Positions 55,419-64,000 of a stretch of DNA of 64,000 nucleotides are shown here, in pieces. Origin of the DNA: Pseudomonas triticicola. Its GTDB lineage: Bacteria > Pseudomonadota > Gammaproteobacteria > Pseudomonadales > Pseudomonadaceae. Each line of letters opens with the position of its first letter. Position 1 is the stretch's first letter. The DNA is taken from NCBI RefSeq assembly GCF_019145375.1, contig NZ_JAHSTX010000002.1, forward strand, positions 562,001-626,000, read 5' to 3'. The notes under the pieces were generated by a model. It was given only the letters and a program-made list of their open reading frames with translations. It was not told where the DNA came from and did not search any database. Position numbers and translations under genes: made by a program.

Positions 55419-55447
55419 TTGTCAAAGTACGCACTATTCAGTAAGAT
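55419..55447 (+). promoter_or_regulatory. rplM-rpsI promoter
   Basis: TTGTCA (55419-55424), 17-bp spacer, TAAGAT (55442-55447), close to the sigma-70 consensus, 40 bp before the rplM ATG. A short hairpin CCGCC-GTCTTATTTACA-GGCGG starts just after the -10 and may be part of the leader. Confidence 0.55.
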
Positions 55448-55487
55448 CCGCCGTCTTATTTACAGGCGGCCCCTGAGGCTATAAAGA

Positions 55488-55916
55488 ATGAAAACTTTTA
55501 CTGCTAAACCGGAAACAGTAAAGCGCGACTGGTTTGTCGTCGACGCTGCTGGTCAGACCCTGGGTCGTCTGGCCACCGAAATCGCGAGCCGTCTGCGTGG
55601 CAAGCACAAGCCTGAGTACACTCCTCACGTTGACACCGGCGACTACATCGTCGTCATCAACGCCGAGCAGATCCGTGTTACCGGCGCTAAAACCACTGAC
55701 AAAATGTACTACTCCCACTCCGGTTTCCCGGGCGGCATCAAGTCGATCAACTTTGAAAAGCTGATCGCCAAAGCCCCTGAGCGCGTGATCGAGACCGCGG
55801 TTAAAGGCATGCTGCCTAAAAACCCACTGGGTCGCGACATGTACCGTAAGCTGAAAGTCTATGCGGGCGCTGCACACCCTCATACTGCTCAGCAGCCCCA
55901 AGAACTGAAGATTTAA
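55488..55916 (+). CDS. rplM: 50S ribosomal protein L13
   Basis: The 142-residue L13 protein, one of the early-assembly proteins of the large subunit. It begins [20 protein letters not shown] and includes [20 protein letters not shown] and [20 protein letters not shown]. Length is exactly that of E. coli. It is 14 bp upstream of rpsI in the usual pair. Base use is less GC-rich at wobble sites, as expected for a highly expressed gene. Confidence 0.99.
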   Translation: MKTFTAKPETVKRDWFVVDAAGQTLGRLATEIASRLRGKHKPEYTPHVDTGDYIVVINAEQIRVTGAKTTDKMYYSHSGFPGGIKSINFEKLIAKAPERVIETAVKGMLPKNPLGRDMYRKLKVYAGAAHPHTAQQPQELKI

Positions 55917-55930
55917 CGGAATAGTTCATT

Positions 55931-56323
55931 ATGTCGGCGACTCAAAATTACGGCACTGGCCGTCGCAAGACCGCAACCGCACGCGTTTTCCTGCGTCCGG
56001 GTACTGGTAACATCTCCATCAACAACCGTTCGCTGGATAACTTCTTCGGCCGCGAAACTGCCCGCATGGTAGTTCGTCAGCCGCTGGAGCTGACCGAGAC
56101 TGTCGAGAAGTTCGACATCTACGTCACCGTGATCGGCGGTGGTGTAAGTGGTCAGGCTGGCGCAATCCGCCACGGCATCACTCGCGCTCTGATGGACTAC
56201 GACGAAACCCTGCGTAGCGCTCTGCGCAAAGCTGGCTTCGTTACCCGCGACGCCCGTGAAGTTGAACGTAAGAAAGTTGGTCTGCGTAAAGCGCGTAAGC
56301 GTCCGCAGTACTCGAAGCGTTAA
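55931..56323 (+). CDS. rpsI: 30S ribosomal protein S9
   Basis: The 130-residue S9 protein. It contains [20 protein letters not shown] and ends [11 protein letters not shown], the basic tail that reaches the P-site tRNA. Cotranscribed with rplM and closed by a rho-independent terminator. Confidence 0.99.
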   Translation: MSATQNYGTGRRKTATARVFLRPGTGNISINNRSLDNFFGRETARMVVRQPLELTETVEKFDIYVTVIGGGVSGQAGAIRHGITRALMDYDETLRSALRKAGFVTRDAREVERKKVGLRKARKRPQYSKR

Positions 56324-56343
56324 TTCCGCTTCCGCGTTCAAAA

Positions 56344-56380
56344 AGAACGCCCGCCTCCTCACGGAAGCGGGCGTTTTTTT
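56344..56380 (+). terminator. Terminator after rpsI
   Basis: AACGCCCGCCTCCTCACGGA AGCGGGCGTT followed by T6. The stem CGCCCGC/GCGGGCG is perfect. Confidence 0.9.
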
Positions 56381-56417
56381 ATGTCTGCGATTTATCAAAG
56401 AATTGCGTTGTGACAAC

Positions 56418-56468
56418 TTGCCACAGCCGTAGACCCCCTATACTCCAAGGCTTAAGGGGCTGAGCCCC
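56418..56468 (+). promoter_or_regulatory. Possible petABC promoter and leader dyad
   Basis: TTGCCA (56418-56423), 15-bp spacer (shorter than usual), TATACT (56439-56444), then a dyad GGGGCTGAGCCCC at 56456-56468. The petA start is 128 bp further, with AT-rich sequence between. Confidence 0.35.
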
Positions 56469-56595
56469 GGGGAATTAACCTTGTCAGAATTGGGGGTTTT
56501 CATTACCATTCGGGCAAAATTTTTATAAGTAACATTTGATTTATTTAGTAGACGCCTGATTTAACAGGCCAAAAAAGCTGATGGGAGAGGACTGA

Positions 56596-57189
56596 ATGAG
56601 CAATGACGGCGTGAATGCAGGCCGGCGTCGCTTCCTGGTGGCAGCCACATCCGTGGTGGGTGCTGCAGGAGCGGTGGGGGCTGCGGTCCCGTTCGTGGGG
56701 TCATGGTTTCCCAGTGCCAAGGCGAAAGCTGCCGGTGCACCGGTGAAAGTGAATGTCAGCAAAATCGAGCCAGGCCAGCAGATGATTGCTGAATGGCGCG
56801 GCCAGCCGGTGTTCATTGTCCGCCGTACCGAGGAAATCCTGGGGAATCTCAAGAAGATCGAGGGTCAGCTCTCCGATCCGACCTCCAAAAACTCCACGCA
56901 ACCCACTTATGTCGACCCTGAAGTACGCTCGATCAAGCCGGAAATTCTCCTGCTGATCGGGATCTGTACGCACCTGGGTTGCTCACCGACCTTCCGTCCC
57001 GAAGTGGCACCTGCGGATCTGGGCAAGGACTGGGTAGGCGGCTATTTCTGCCCGTGCCACGGTTCCCACTACGATCTGGCTGGCCGCGTCTACAAGTCGC
57101 AACCTGCGCCTTTGAACCTGCCAGTTCCCCCGCATTCCTATGAGACCGATGACCTGATTGTCATTGGCGTCGATACGGAGAAAGCGTGA
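56596..57189 (+). CDS. petA: Ubiquinol-cytochrome c reductase, Rieske iron-sulfur subunit
   Basis: A 197-residue Rieske protein of the bc1 complex. The N-terminus carries a twin-arginine-type region (GRRRFLVAATSVVGAAGAVG), which also serves as membrane anchor. The 2Fe-2S ligands lie in ICTHLGCSP and FCPCHGSHYDLAG. It passes electrons from ubiquinol to cytochrome c1. Its stop overlaps the petB start (TGATG), so the three genes are coupled. Confidence 0.97.
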   Translation: MSNDGVNAGRRRFLVAATSVVGAAGAVGAAVPFVGSWFPSAKAKAAGAPVKVNVSKIEPGQQMIAEWRGQPVFIVRRTEEILGNLKKIEGQLSDPTSKNSTQPTYVDPEVRSIKPEILLLIGICTHLGCSPTFRPEVAPADLGKDWVGGYFCPCHGSHYDLAGRVYKSQPAPLNLPVPPHSYETDDLIVIGVDTEKA

Positions 57190-58400
57190 TGAGCAAGTTC
57201 ATGGATTGGGTTGATGCGCGCTTTCCCGCGACCAAGATGTGGGAAGACCATCTCAGCAAGTACTACGCACCAAAAAACTTCAACTTCTTCTATTTCTTCG
57301 GCTCGCTGGCGCTGCTGGTGCTGGTCAACCAGATCGTCACCGGCGTCTGGCTGACGATGAGCTATACGCCGTCGGCAGAAGAGGCGTTTGCTTCCGTTGA
57401 ATACATCATGCGCGACGTTGAGTACGGTTCGATCCTGCGTCTGCTGCACTCGACCGGCGCCTCGGCGTTTTTCATCGTCGTCTATCTGCACATGTTCCGC
57501 GGTCTGCTCTACGGTTCGTACCAAAAACCGCGCGAGCTGGTCTGGGTGTTCGGCATGCTGATCTACTTGGCGCTGATGGCCGAAGCGTTCATGGGTTACC
57601 TACTGCCGTGGGGCCAGATGTCGTACTGGGGCGCCCAGGTGATCATCTCGCTGTTCGGCGCGATTCCGCTGATCGGCGATGACCTGACCCAGTGGATTCG
57701 TGGTGACTACCTGATCTCCGGAATCACCCTGAACCGCTTCTTCGCCTTGCACGTTGTCGCGCTGCCGATCGTGATTCTCGGTCTGGTGGTGTTGCACATT
57801 CTGGCGCTGCACGAAGTCGGTTCGAACAACCCTGACGGCGTCGATATCAAGAAGCACAAAGACGAAAACGGCATCCCGCTGGACGGCATTGCGTTCCACC
57901 CGTACTACACGGTGAAGGACATTGTCGGCGTTGTGGTGTTCCTGTTCATCTTCTGCTTCATCGTGTTCTTCTTCCCGGAAATGGGCGGCTACTTCCTCGA
58001 AAAACCAAACTTCGAGCCGGCTAACCCGTTCAAGACGCCTGAGCACATTGCCCCGGTCTGGTACTTCACTCCGTTCTACGCAATCCTGCGTGCGGTCCCG
58101 GACAAGCTCATGGGTGTTATCGCCATGGGCGCGGCGATTGCGGTGCTTTTCGTGCTGCCATGGCTGGATCGCAGTCCGGTGAGATCGATGCGCTACAAGG
58201 GCTGGATGAGCAAAATCTGGCTGGTGGTGTTCTGCATTTCTTTCGTGATTCTTGGCATCCTCGGCGTTCTTGCGCCGACGCCGGGGCGCACGTTGCTGTC
58301 GCAGGTCTGCACCTTCCTGTATTTCGCCTACTTCATTCTGATGCCGTTCTACACCCGGCTCGAGAAGACCAAACCGGTTCCGGAAAGGGTGACTGGCTGA
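57189..58400 (+). CDS. petB: Cytochrome b subunit of bc1 complex
   Basis: A 403-residue membrane protein with eight or so helices, binding hemes bL and bH. Histidines lie in LRLLHSTGASAFFIVVYLHM and FFALHVVALPIVILGLVVLH (two per helix). The quinol-site motif PVWYFTPFYAILRAVPDKLM includes a PEH-type element (TPEHIAPVW). ATG 57189 is favoured over an in-frame GTG one codon upstream. It overlaps petA and petC by one base each. Confidence 0.97.
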   Translation: MSKFMDWVDARFPATKMWEDHLSKYYAPKNFNFFYFFGSLALLVLVNQIVTGVWLTMSYTPSAEEAFASVEYIMRDVEYGSILRLLHSTGASAFFIVVYLHMFRGLLYGSYQKPRELVWVFGMLIYLALMAEAFMGYLLPWGQMSYWGAQVIISLFGAIPLIGDDLTQWIRGDYLISGITLNRFFALHVVALPIVILGLVVLHILALHEVGSNNPDGVDIKKHKDENGIPLDGIAFHPYYTVKDIVGVVVFLFIFCFIVFFFPEMGGYFLEKPNFEPANPFKTPEHIAPVWYFTPFYAILRAVPDKLMGVIAMGAAIAVLFVLPWLDRSPVRSMRYKGWMSKIWLVVFCISFVILGILGVLAPTPGRTLLSQVCTFLYFAYFILMPFYTRLEKTKPVPERVTG

Positions 58401-59182
58401 TGAAAAAGTTATTTCTTGCTCTGATTTTTACTGCGCTGCCTTCCCTGGCTTTTGCTGCCGGGGGCCATGGTCCGGAACTGGAAAGTGTCGATATCGACGT
58501 CTCCGACAAAGCCGCCCTGCAGGATGGTGCGCGGACCTTTGCCAACTATTGCATGGGTTGTCACAGTGCCAAGTTCCAGCGTTACGAGCGCGTCGCCGAT
58601 GACCTTGGCATCCCGCACGAGCTGATGCTGGAGAAGCTGGTGTTCACCGGTGCCAAGATTGGCGACCACATGAACATCGGCATGCAGCCGGCCGACGCCA
58701 AGACCTGGTTCGGTGCAGCGCCGCCGGACCTGACTCTGGTAGCGCGGGTACGTGGCACCGACTGGCTCTACGGTTACCTGAAGTCGTTCTACGAAGATCC
58801 GGCGCGTCCATGGGGCGTAAACAACAAGGTCTTCCCGAACGTCGGCATGCCTAACGTGCTGGTCGGCCTGCAAGGTCGTCAGGTCGTCGGCTGCAAACAG
58901 GTGCAGATCGTCGAAGACGGCAAGAAGCAATACGATCCGCTGACCGGCACGCCGCTGACCCATGAAGCGTGCGATCAGTTGACCATCGTGCCGAAGTCCG
59001 GTGCTCTGAACGAAGAGCAGTTCGATGAGAAGGTCAAGAATCTGGTAACCTTCCTGGCTTACTCGGCTAACCCGGTTAAGCTGCAACATCAGCGCATCGG
59101 TACTTATGTCTTGCTGTACCTGGCGTTCTTCTTTGTGTTCGCCTACCTGCTCAAGCGTGAATACTGGAAAGACGTGCACTGA
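58400..59182 (+). CDS. petC: Cytochrome c1 subunit of bc1 complex
   Basis: A 260-residue protein with a signal peptide (FLALIFTALPSLAFAAGG). Heme attaches at CMGCH (residues 50-54), and a C-terminal anchor helix is at IGTYVLLYLAFFFVFAYLLK. The axial methionine is probably in MNIGMQPAD or NVGMPNVL. It receives electrons from the Rieske protein and passes them to soluble cytochrome c. Last gene of petABC. Confidence 0.97.
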   Translation: MKKLFLALIFTALPSLAFAAGGHGPELESVDIDVSDKAALQDGARTFANYCMGCHSAKFQRYERVADDLGIPHELMLEKLVFTGAKIGDHMNIGMQPADAKTWFGAAPPDLTLVARVRGTDWLYGYLKSFYEDPARPWGVNNKVFPNVGMPNVLVGLQGRQVVGCKQVQIVEDGKKQYDPLTGTPLTHEACDQLTIVPKSGALNEEQFDEKVKNLVTFLAYSANPVKLQHQRIGTYVLLYLAFFFVFAYLLKREYWKDVH

Positions 59183-59206
59183 TACGCTTCAAGCATTGCT
59201 GTTAAT

Positions 59207-59292
59207 CGCGCGCGCCCAAGGGCGCCTCCGCTAAAGCAGGATCTGCTCAGTCAGACCCTGCGGGAGGTGCCCTCTGGGCGCGCGCGTTTTTC
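59207..59292 (+). terminator. Long imperfect terminator hairpin between petC and sspA
   Basis: GCGCGCGCCCAAGGGCGCCT CC ... and GGAGGTGCCCTCTGGGCGCG CGC with T5 after it; about 86 bp overall, with mismatches and a loop TAAAGCAGGATCTGC. Much larger than an ordinary terminator. Confidence 0.7.
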
Positions 59293-59328
59293 CGGTTCCG
59301 ACAAATTCAACAAGCGAGGAGGATCGCC

Positions 59329-59946
59329 ATGGGCGTGACCAATCGGTTGGCCTGTTACTCCGACCCCGCCGACCACTATTCCCACCGAGTGCGCATCGTG
59401 CTTGCAGAGAAGGGTGTCAGCGCCGAAATCATTTACGTGGAAGCGGGCCGCCAGCCGCCTAAACTGATTGAGGTGAACCCTTACGGCAGTCTGCCGACGC
59501 TGGTCGATCGTGACCTGGCGTTGTGGGAGTCGACCGTGGTGATGGAGTATCTGGATGAGCGTTACCCGCACCCGCCGCTGATGCCGGTTTATCCGGTGGC
59601 GCGGGCCAACAGCCGTCTGCTGATCCACAGGATTCAGCGTGACTGGTGCGGGCTGGTGGATCTGATTCTGGATCCCAAGAGCAAAGAGGCTGCACGGGTC
59701 GTGGCGCGCAAGGAACTGCGCGAAAGCCTGACCGGCGTTTCGCCGCTGTTCGCCGACAAGCCGTTCTTCCTCAGTGAGGAACAAAGTCTGGTGGATTGCT
59801 GCCTATTACCCATACTCTGGCGTTTGCCGATTCTGGGTATTGAACTGCCGCGGCCGGCCAAGCCGCTGCTTGATTATATGGAGCGCCAGTTTGCGCGTGA
59901 GGCTTTCCAGGCGAGTCTGTCTGGTGTCGAACGCGATATGCGCTAA
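59329..59946 (+). CDS. sspA: Stringent starvation protein A
   Basis: A 205-residue glutathione S-transferase-fold RNA polymerase-associated protein. Key parts are the thioredoxin-like N-terminus ([20 protein letters not shown]), the [20 protein letters not shown] segment, and the C-terminal helical domain with [19 protein letters not shown]. It modulates sigma-70 RNA polymerase under starvation and acid stress. It precedes sspB by 16 bp, as in other gammaproteobacteria. Confidence 0.96.
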   Translation: MGVTNRLACYSDPADHYSHRVRIVLAEKGVSAEIIYVEAGRQPPKLIEVNPYGSLPTLVDRDLALWESTVVMEYLDERYPHPPLMPVYPVARANSRLLIHRIQRDWCGLVDLILDPKSKEAARVVARKELRESLTGVSPLFADKPFFLSEEQSLVDCCLLPILWRLPILGIELPRPAKPLLDYMERQFAREAFQASLSGVERDMR

Positions 59947-59962
59947 GGCTTAAGGAGCCGCT

Positions 59963-60376
59963 ATGAACTCCAGTCGACCTTATCTGGTCCGCGCGCTCTA
60001 CGAGTGGATTGTGGATAACGATTGCACCCCGCACATGCTAGTCAACTCCGAGTACCCGGCGGTGCAGGTGCCACAGGGTTTTGCCAGTGACGGCCAGATC
60101 GTCCTGAACATCTCGCCGAGTGCCGTGCGTCATCTGCACATGGATAACGACGTGGTGACGTTCGAAGGCCGCTTCGGCGGTGTTCCGCACAGTCTCTACG
60201 TGCCGATCAGCGCGATCCTGGGTATTTACGCCCGGGAGAACGGCCAGGGCATGGTGTTTGACCTCGAGTTGCCGATGGACGACGAGGAAGACATCGATCC
60301 GGATGACGACTCGCCGCCACCGGGCAGCGAGCCGCCACGCCCGAGTGGCCGGCCAAGTTTGAAGGTTGTGAAATAA
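59963..60376 (+). CDS. sspB: ClpXP specificity-enhancing factor SspB
   Basis: A 137-residue adaptor that delivers SsrA-tagged proteins to ClpXP. The folded domain is RPYLVRALYEWIVDNDCTPH to VPISAILGIYARENGQGM. An acidic flexible linker (DDEEDIDPDDDSPPPGSEPP) follows, and the ClpX-binding tail ends RPSLKVVK. Length is typical. Cotranscribed with sspA and ended by a terminator. Confidence 0.97.
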   Translation: MNSSRPYLVRALYEWIVDNDCTPHMLVNSEYPAVQVPQGFASDGQIVLNISPSAVRHLHMDNDVVTFEGRFGGVPHSLYVPISAILGIYARENGQGMVFDLELPMDDEEDIDPDDDSPPPGSEPPRPSGRPSLKVVK

Positions 60377-60407
60377 AAAAAGGCGATCCGGATGGATCGC
60401 CTTTTTT
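60375..60407 (+). terminator. Terminator after sspB
   Basis: A6 GGCGATCCGGATGGATCGCC T6. Confidence 0.92.
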
Positions 60408-60423
60408 GTGTCTGCGTTGGTCG

Positions 60424-60511
60424 TGTAGGAGCTGCCGAAGGCTGCGATCTTTTGATCTTTAAAAGCAAGATCAAGAGATCGCAGCCTCATTGCACTCGTC
60501 AGCTCCTACAC
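60424..60511. repeat. REP doublet, family B, with a variant arm
   Basis: GTAGGAGCTGCCGAAGGCTG on the left and the variant GCAGCCTCATTGCACTCGTC AGCTCCTAC on the right, as at 25320. Confidence 0.85.
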
Positions 60512-60536
60512 GCTCCATAGTTTCTGTGTAATCAGG

Positions 60537-62168
<1,632 letters not shown>

Positions 62169-62169
<1 letters not shown>

Positions 62170-63980
62170 CAGCGCGGTGTGTCCGGCAGGCGCTGCACCT
62201 GACCGCTGACGAACTGTGCCCATGGCAGCTGGCGCACTACGCGTTGGGTCTGGGTCATGCCGAGGCTGCCCGACTGACCTTCGATGCGGCTGTCCGGCAG
62301 GGCCTTGAGTTGGCCGAGGCGCGGTGCCAGGCGATAGGCGTCGGCGCCCATGGCGTACAGGCGACCGAGGCTGCCATTGGCTTGCGGCCATTGCGCAGCC
62401 ACCTGCTGGCGCAGCGGATCGCTGGTTTCCAGCAGCCATGGGGTTTCGCAGAAGCGAATGCCGTTCATGTCGTTGTACTGATTGACGTCGCCGCTTGCGC
62501 TGTACACGTGGGAAGTCGCGTAGACCGGCACGTCACCGGCGTACTGGAAGTTCAGGGTCGGCTTGATCTGCTGGGCCTGTTGCGGCGTGGCGGCCAAGAA
62601 GATGAATTCGATGTCCTGGCGACGCGAAGGCTGCGCGGCGACATTGGTGCCGGCAACATTCTGCAGGCTCTTGGCGCGAGCTTCGCTCTGACGCAGCTGG
62701 AACATGTCGGCGATCTGCTGGGCCAGTTGCACCGGCTGATCGACACGCTCGGTGGCAACGATACTGCCGCCATTGGCTTGCCAGTCCTGGCTGAAGGCAC
62801 GCAGGACGCGATCGCCCCATTCGCCCTTCGGCACCATGATCGCGGCGCGATGCAGGCCGTCGGCACGAGCGCGACGGGAAACTTCGCGAGCTTCGTCTTC
62901 AGCAGCGAGACCGAACTGGAACAGTTGCGCCGGGCCTTGCTCGCCTTCGCTGTAGTTCAGCGCCAGGGTGGTGATCGGCAGTTGCGGGCGAGTGCTCAGT
63001 TGCTTGACCAGTGGTTTTTCCAGTGGGCCGACTACCAGTTGCACGCCGTCAGCCTGGGCCTTGCGATAGAACTCGTCCATCGAGGTCAGCTTCGAGCTGT
63101 CGTAGAACTCGATGGCAGGTGGGTTCTGGCCGGCCTGTTGCGCCTGATAATGCGCGGCCATGAAGCCTTCACGCAGCGCTTTGCCGACCGACGCCAATTG
63201 GCCGTCCTGTGGCAGCAGCAGGGCGATTTTGCTCAGTGGCTGGCTGGCCAGTTCCTTGAGTTTGGTCAATGGCAGCGGCAGGTTGACAGCCGCCGGGTGC
63301 TTTGGATTCTGCGCACGCCAGTTGTCGATTGCGGCTTGTTGCTGTTCCAGCGTGCCTGCGGTTTTCACCGCTTGCGCCAGAGCCATCCAACCGCCGAGAT
63401 CGTCGGTGTTGTTCGGTTGCAATTGATCGGTTGGCAGCGACGCGATCAGGGTCCAGATCGCTTCGTGGTTCTTGCTCGCCGCTTCGCCTTCCAGCATCGG
63501 TGCAATGAACACACGCTCACGGGCAGCGGCCAGCGTCTGGCCATCGGCTTCAAGGGCGCGGGCGTGAACAGTGCCAGTGCGCACTTGCTGCTCTTCCGGC
63601 ATTTCGCTGAGCTTCTGGAAGCTCGGATGGCTCAGGGCGGTCAGCGCAGCTTTAGGCTGATTGCGCGTCATGGCCAGTTCGGCGGACAGCGTATTGGCGA
63701 AAATCTGCTGGCCTGGCTTGAGTTGCTCCACCGGCACTTGTTGCAGGATTTGCGCGGACTGGCCGGCATTGCCTTGGCGATAAGCCTGGTCTGCTGCGCT
63801 CAGGCGCAGCAGGGCGGCTTGTTCCGGGGTTTTAGCCTGGGCAGCCTGTTCGAGCAGTTGCTCGATGCTGGCGTCCGGAGTCCGTGGAAGTTCGCCAAGG
63901 CTGGAGGAAGGGGAGCTGGCACACGCGGCCAACAAGGCAGCGAGGCAGAGGGCAGTGAACAGCCGCAGGCAAGCGATCAT
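62169..63980 (-). CDS. lpoA: Penicillin-binding protein activator LpoA
   Basis: A 603-residue outer-membrane lipoprotein that activates PBP1a. Lipobox LAALLAACASSP gives Cys20. Helical TPR-like repeats follow (residues about 35-230), then a periplasmic-binding-protein-like LppC domain (KIALLLPQDGQLASVGKALR to the end). Length matches the family. It is the first visible gene of the leftward operon yraN, gmhA/diaA-like, dolP-like; its ATG is 20 bp from the window end. Confidence 0.94.
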
Positions 63981-64000
63981 GTAAGTGTTCCTGATACTCG

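Overview
The window is a gap-free stretch of chromosome from a Pseudomonas, most likely of the P. fluorescens group. Three things point there. Many genes occur in the same neighbourhoods as I remember them from P. aeruginosa and P. putida: phrB-MerR-DUF523, hemH, uraA-upp-hpt-mqo, trpS-zapE, rplM-rpsI-petABC-sspAB, and gmhA-yraN-lpoA. Coding sequence is GC-rich. Intergenic spaces carry typical Pseudomonas REP doublets, in at least four families. I saw no tRNA, rRNA, CRISPR array, insertion sequence or prophage.

Layout. 1-5.2 kb: a leftward, probably light- and stress-controlled block (SnoaL-like protein, photolyase phrB, a MerR/LitR-type regulator, DUF523/DUF1722 protein, Trp-rich small protein, FAD amine oxidase-like protein), with three matches to the class II LitR operator. 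5.3-12.7 kb: SDR protein, hemH, uracil/purine salvage (uraA-upp and divergent hpt), small conserved genes and mqo. 13.4-18 kb: small conserved genes, a YajG lipoprotein, an acyltransferase, and an SRAP protein lacking two expected catalytic residues; a three-copy 101-bp tandem repeat lies here. 18.2-25.3 kb: chemoreceptor, M48 lipoprotein, a TMEM165/GDT1 exporter behind a yybP-ykoY manganese riboswitch, rsmC, a 2-hydroxyacid dehydrogenase and a LysE exporter. 25.5-34 kb: AlkK-like acyl-CoA ligase, DUF1302 and DUF1329 envelope proteins and a MalT-like LuxR activator.

34-40.5 kb holds one huge gene, a 2165-residue serralysin-type metalloprotease whose RTX region consists of 21 near-identical 81-residue modules with a 729-bp higher-order period. 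40.7-46.3 kb: an MBL hydrolase whose 5' end looks frameshifted, an OmpA-like lipoprotein, ZapG, a hydrolase, trpS with a C-terminal extension, and zapE. 46.3-51.6 kb is an accessory catabolic block: asparaginase-like amidohydrolase, a duplicated membrane protein of unknown family, a nitrilase-family amidohydrolase, and an FAD L-amino-acid oxidase/monooxygenase. It is followed by a GlxA-type regulator, an acyl-CoA dehydrogenase and an aldo/keto reductase. 55.4-64 kb is core genome: L13/S9, the bc1 complex, SspA/SspB, and the DolP-GmhA/DiaA-YraN-LpoA cell-envelope operon.

The best candidates for something not yet described are the amino-acid/amide block at 46.3-51.6 kb with its duplicated transporter-like protein, the giant modular serralysin, and the SRAP variant.
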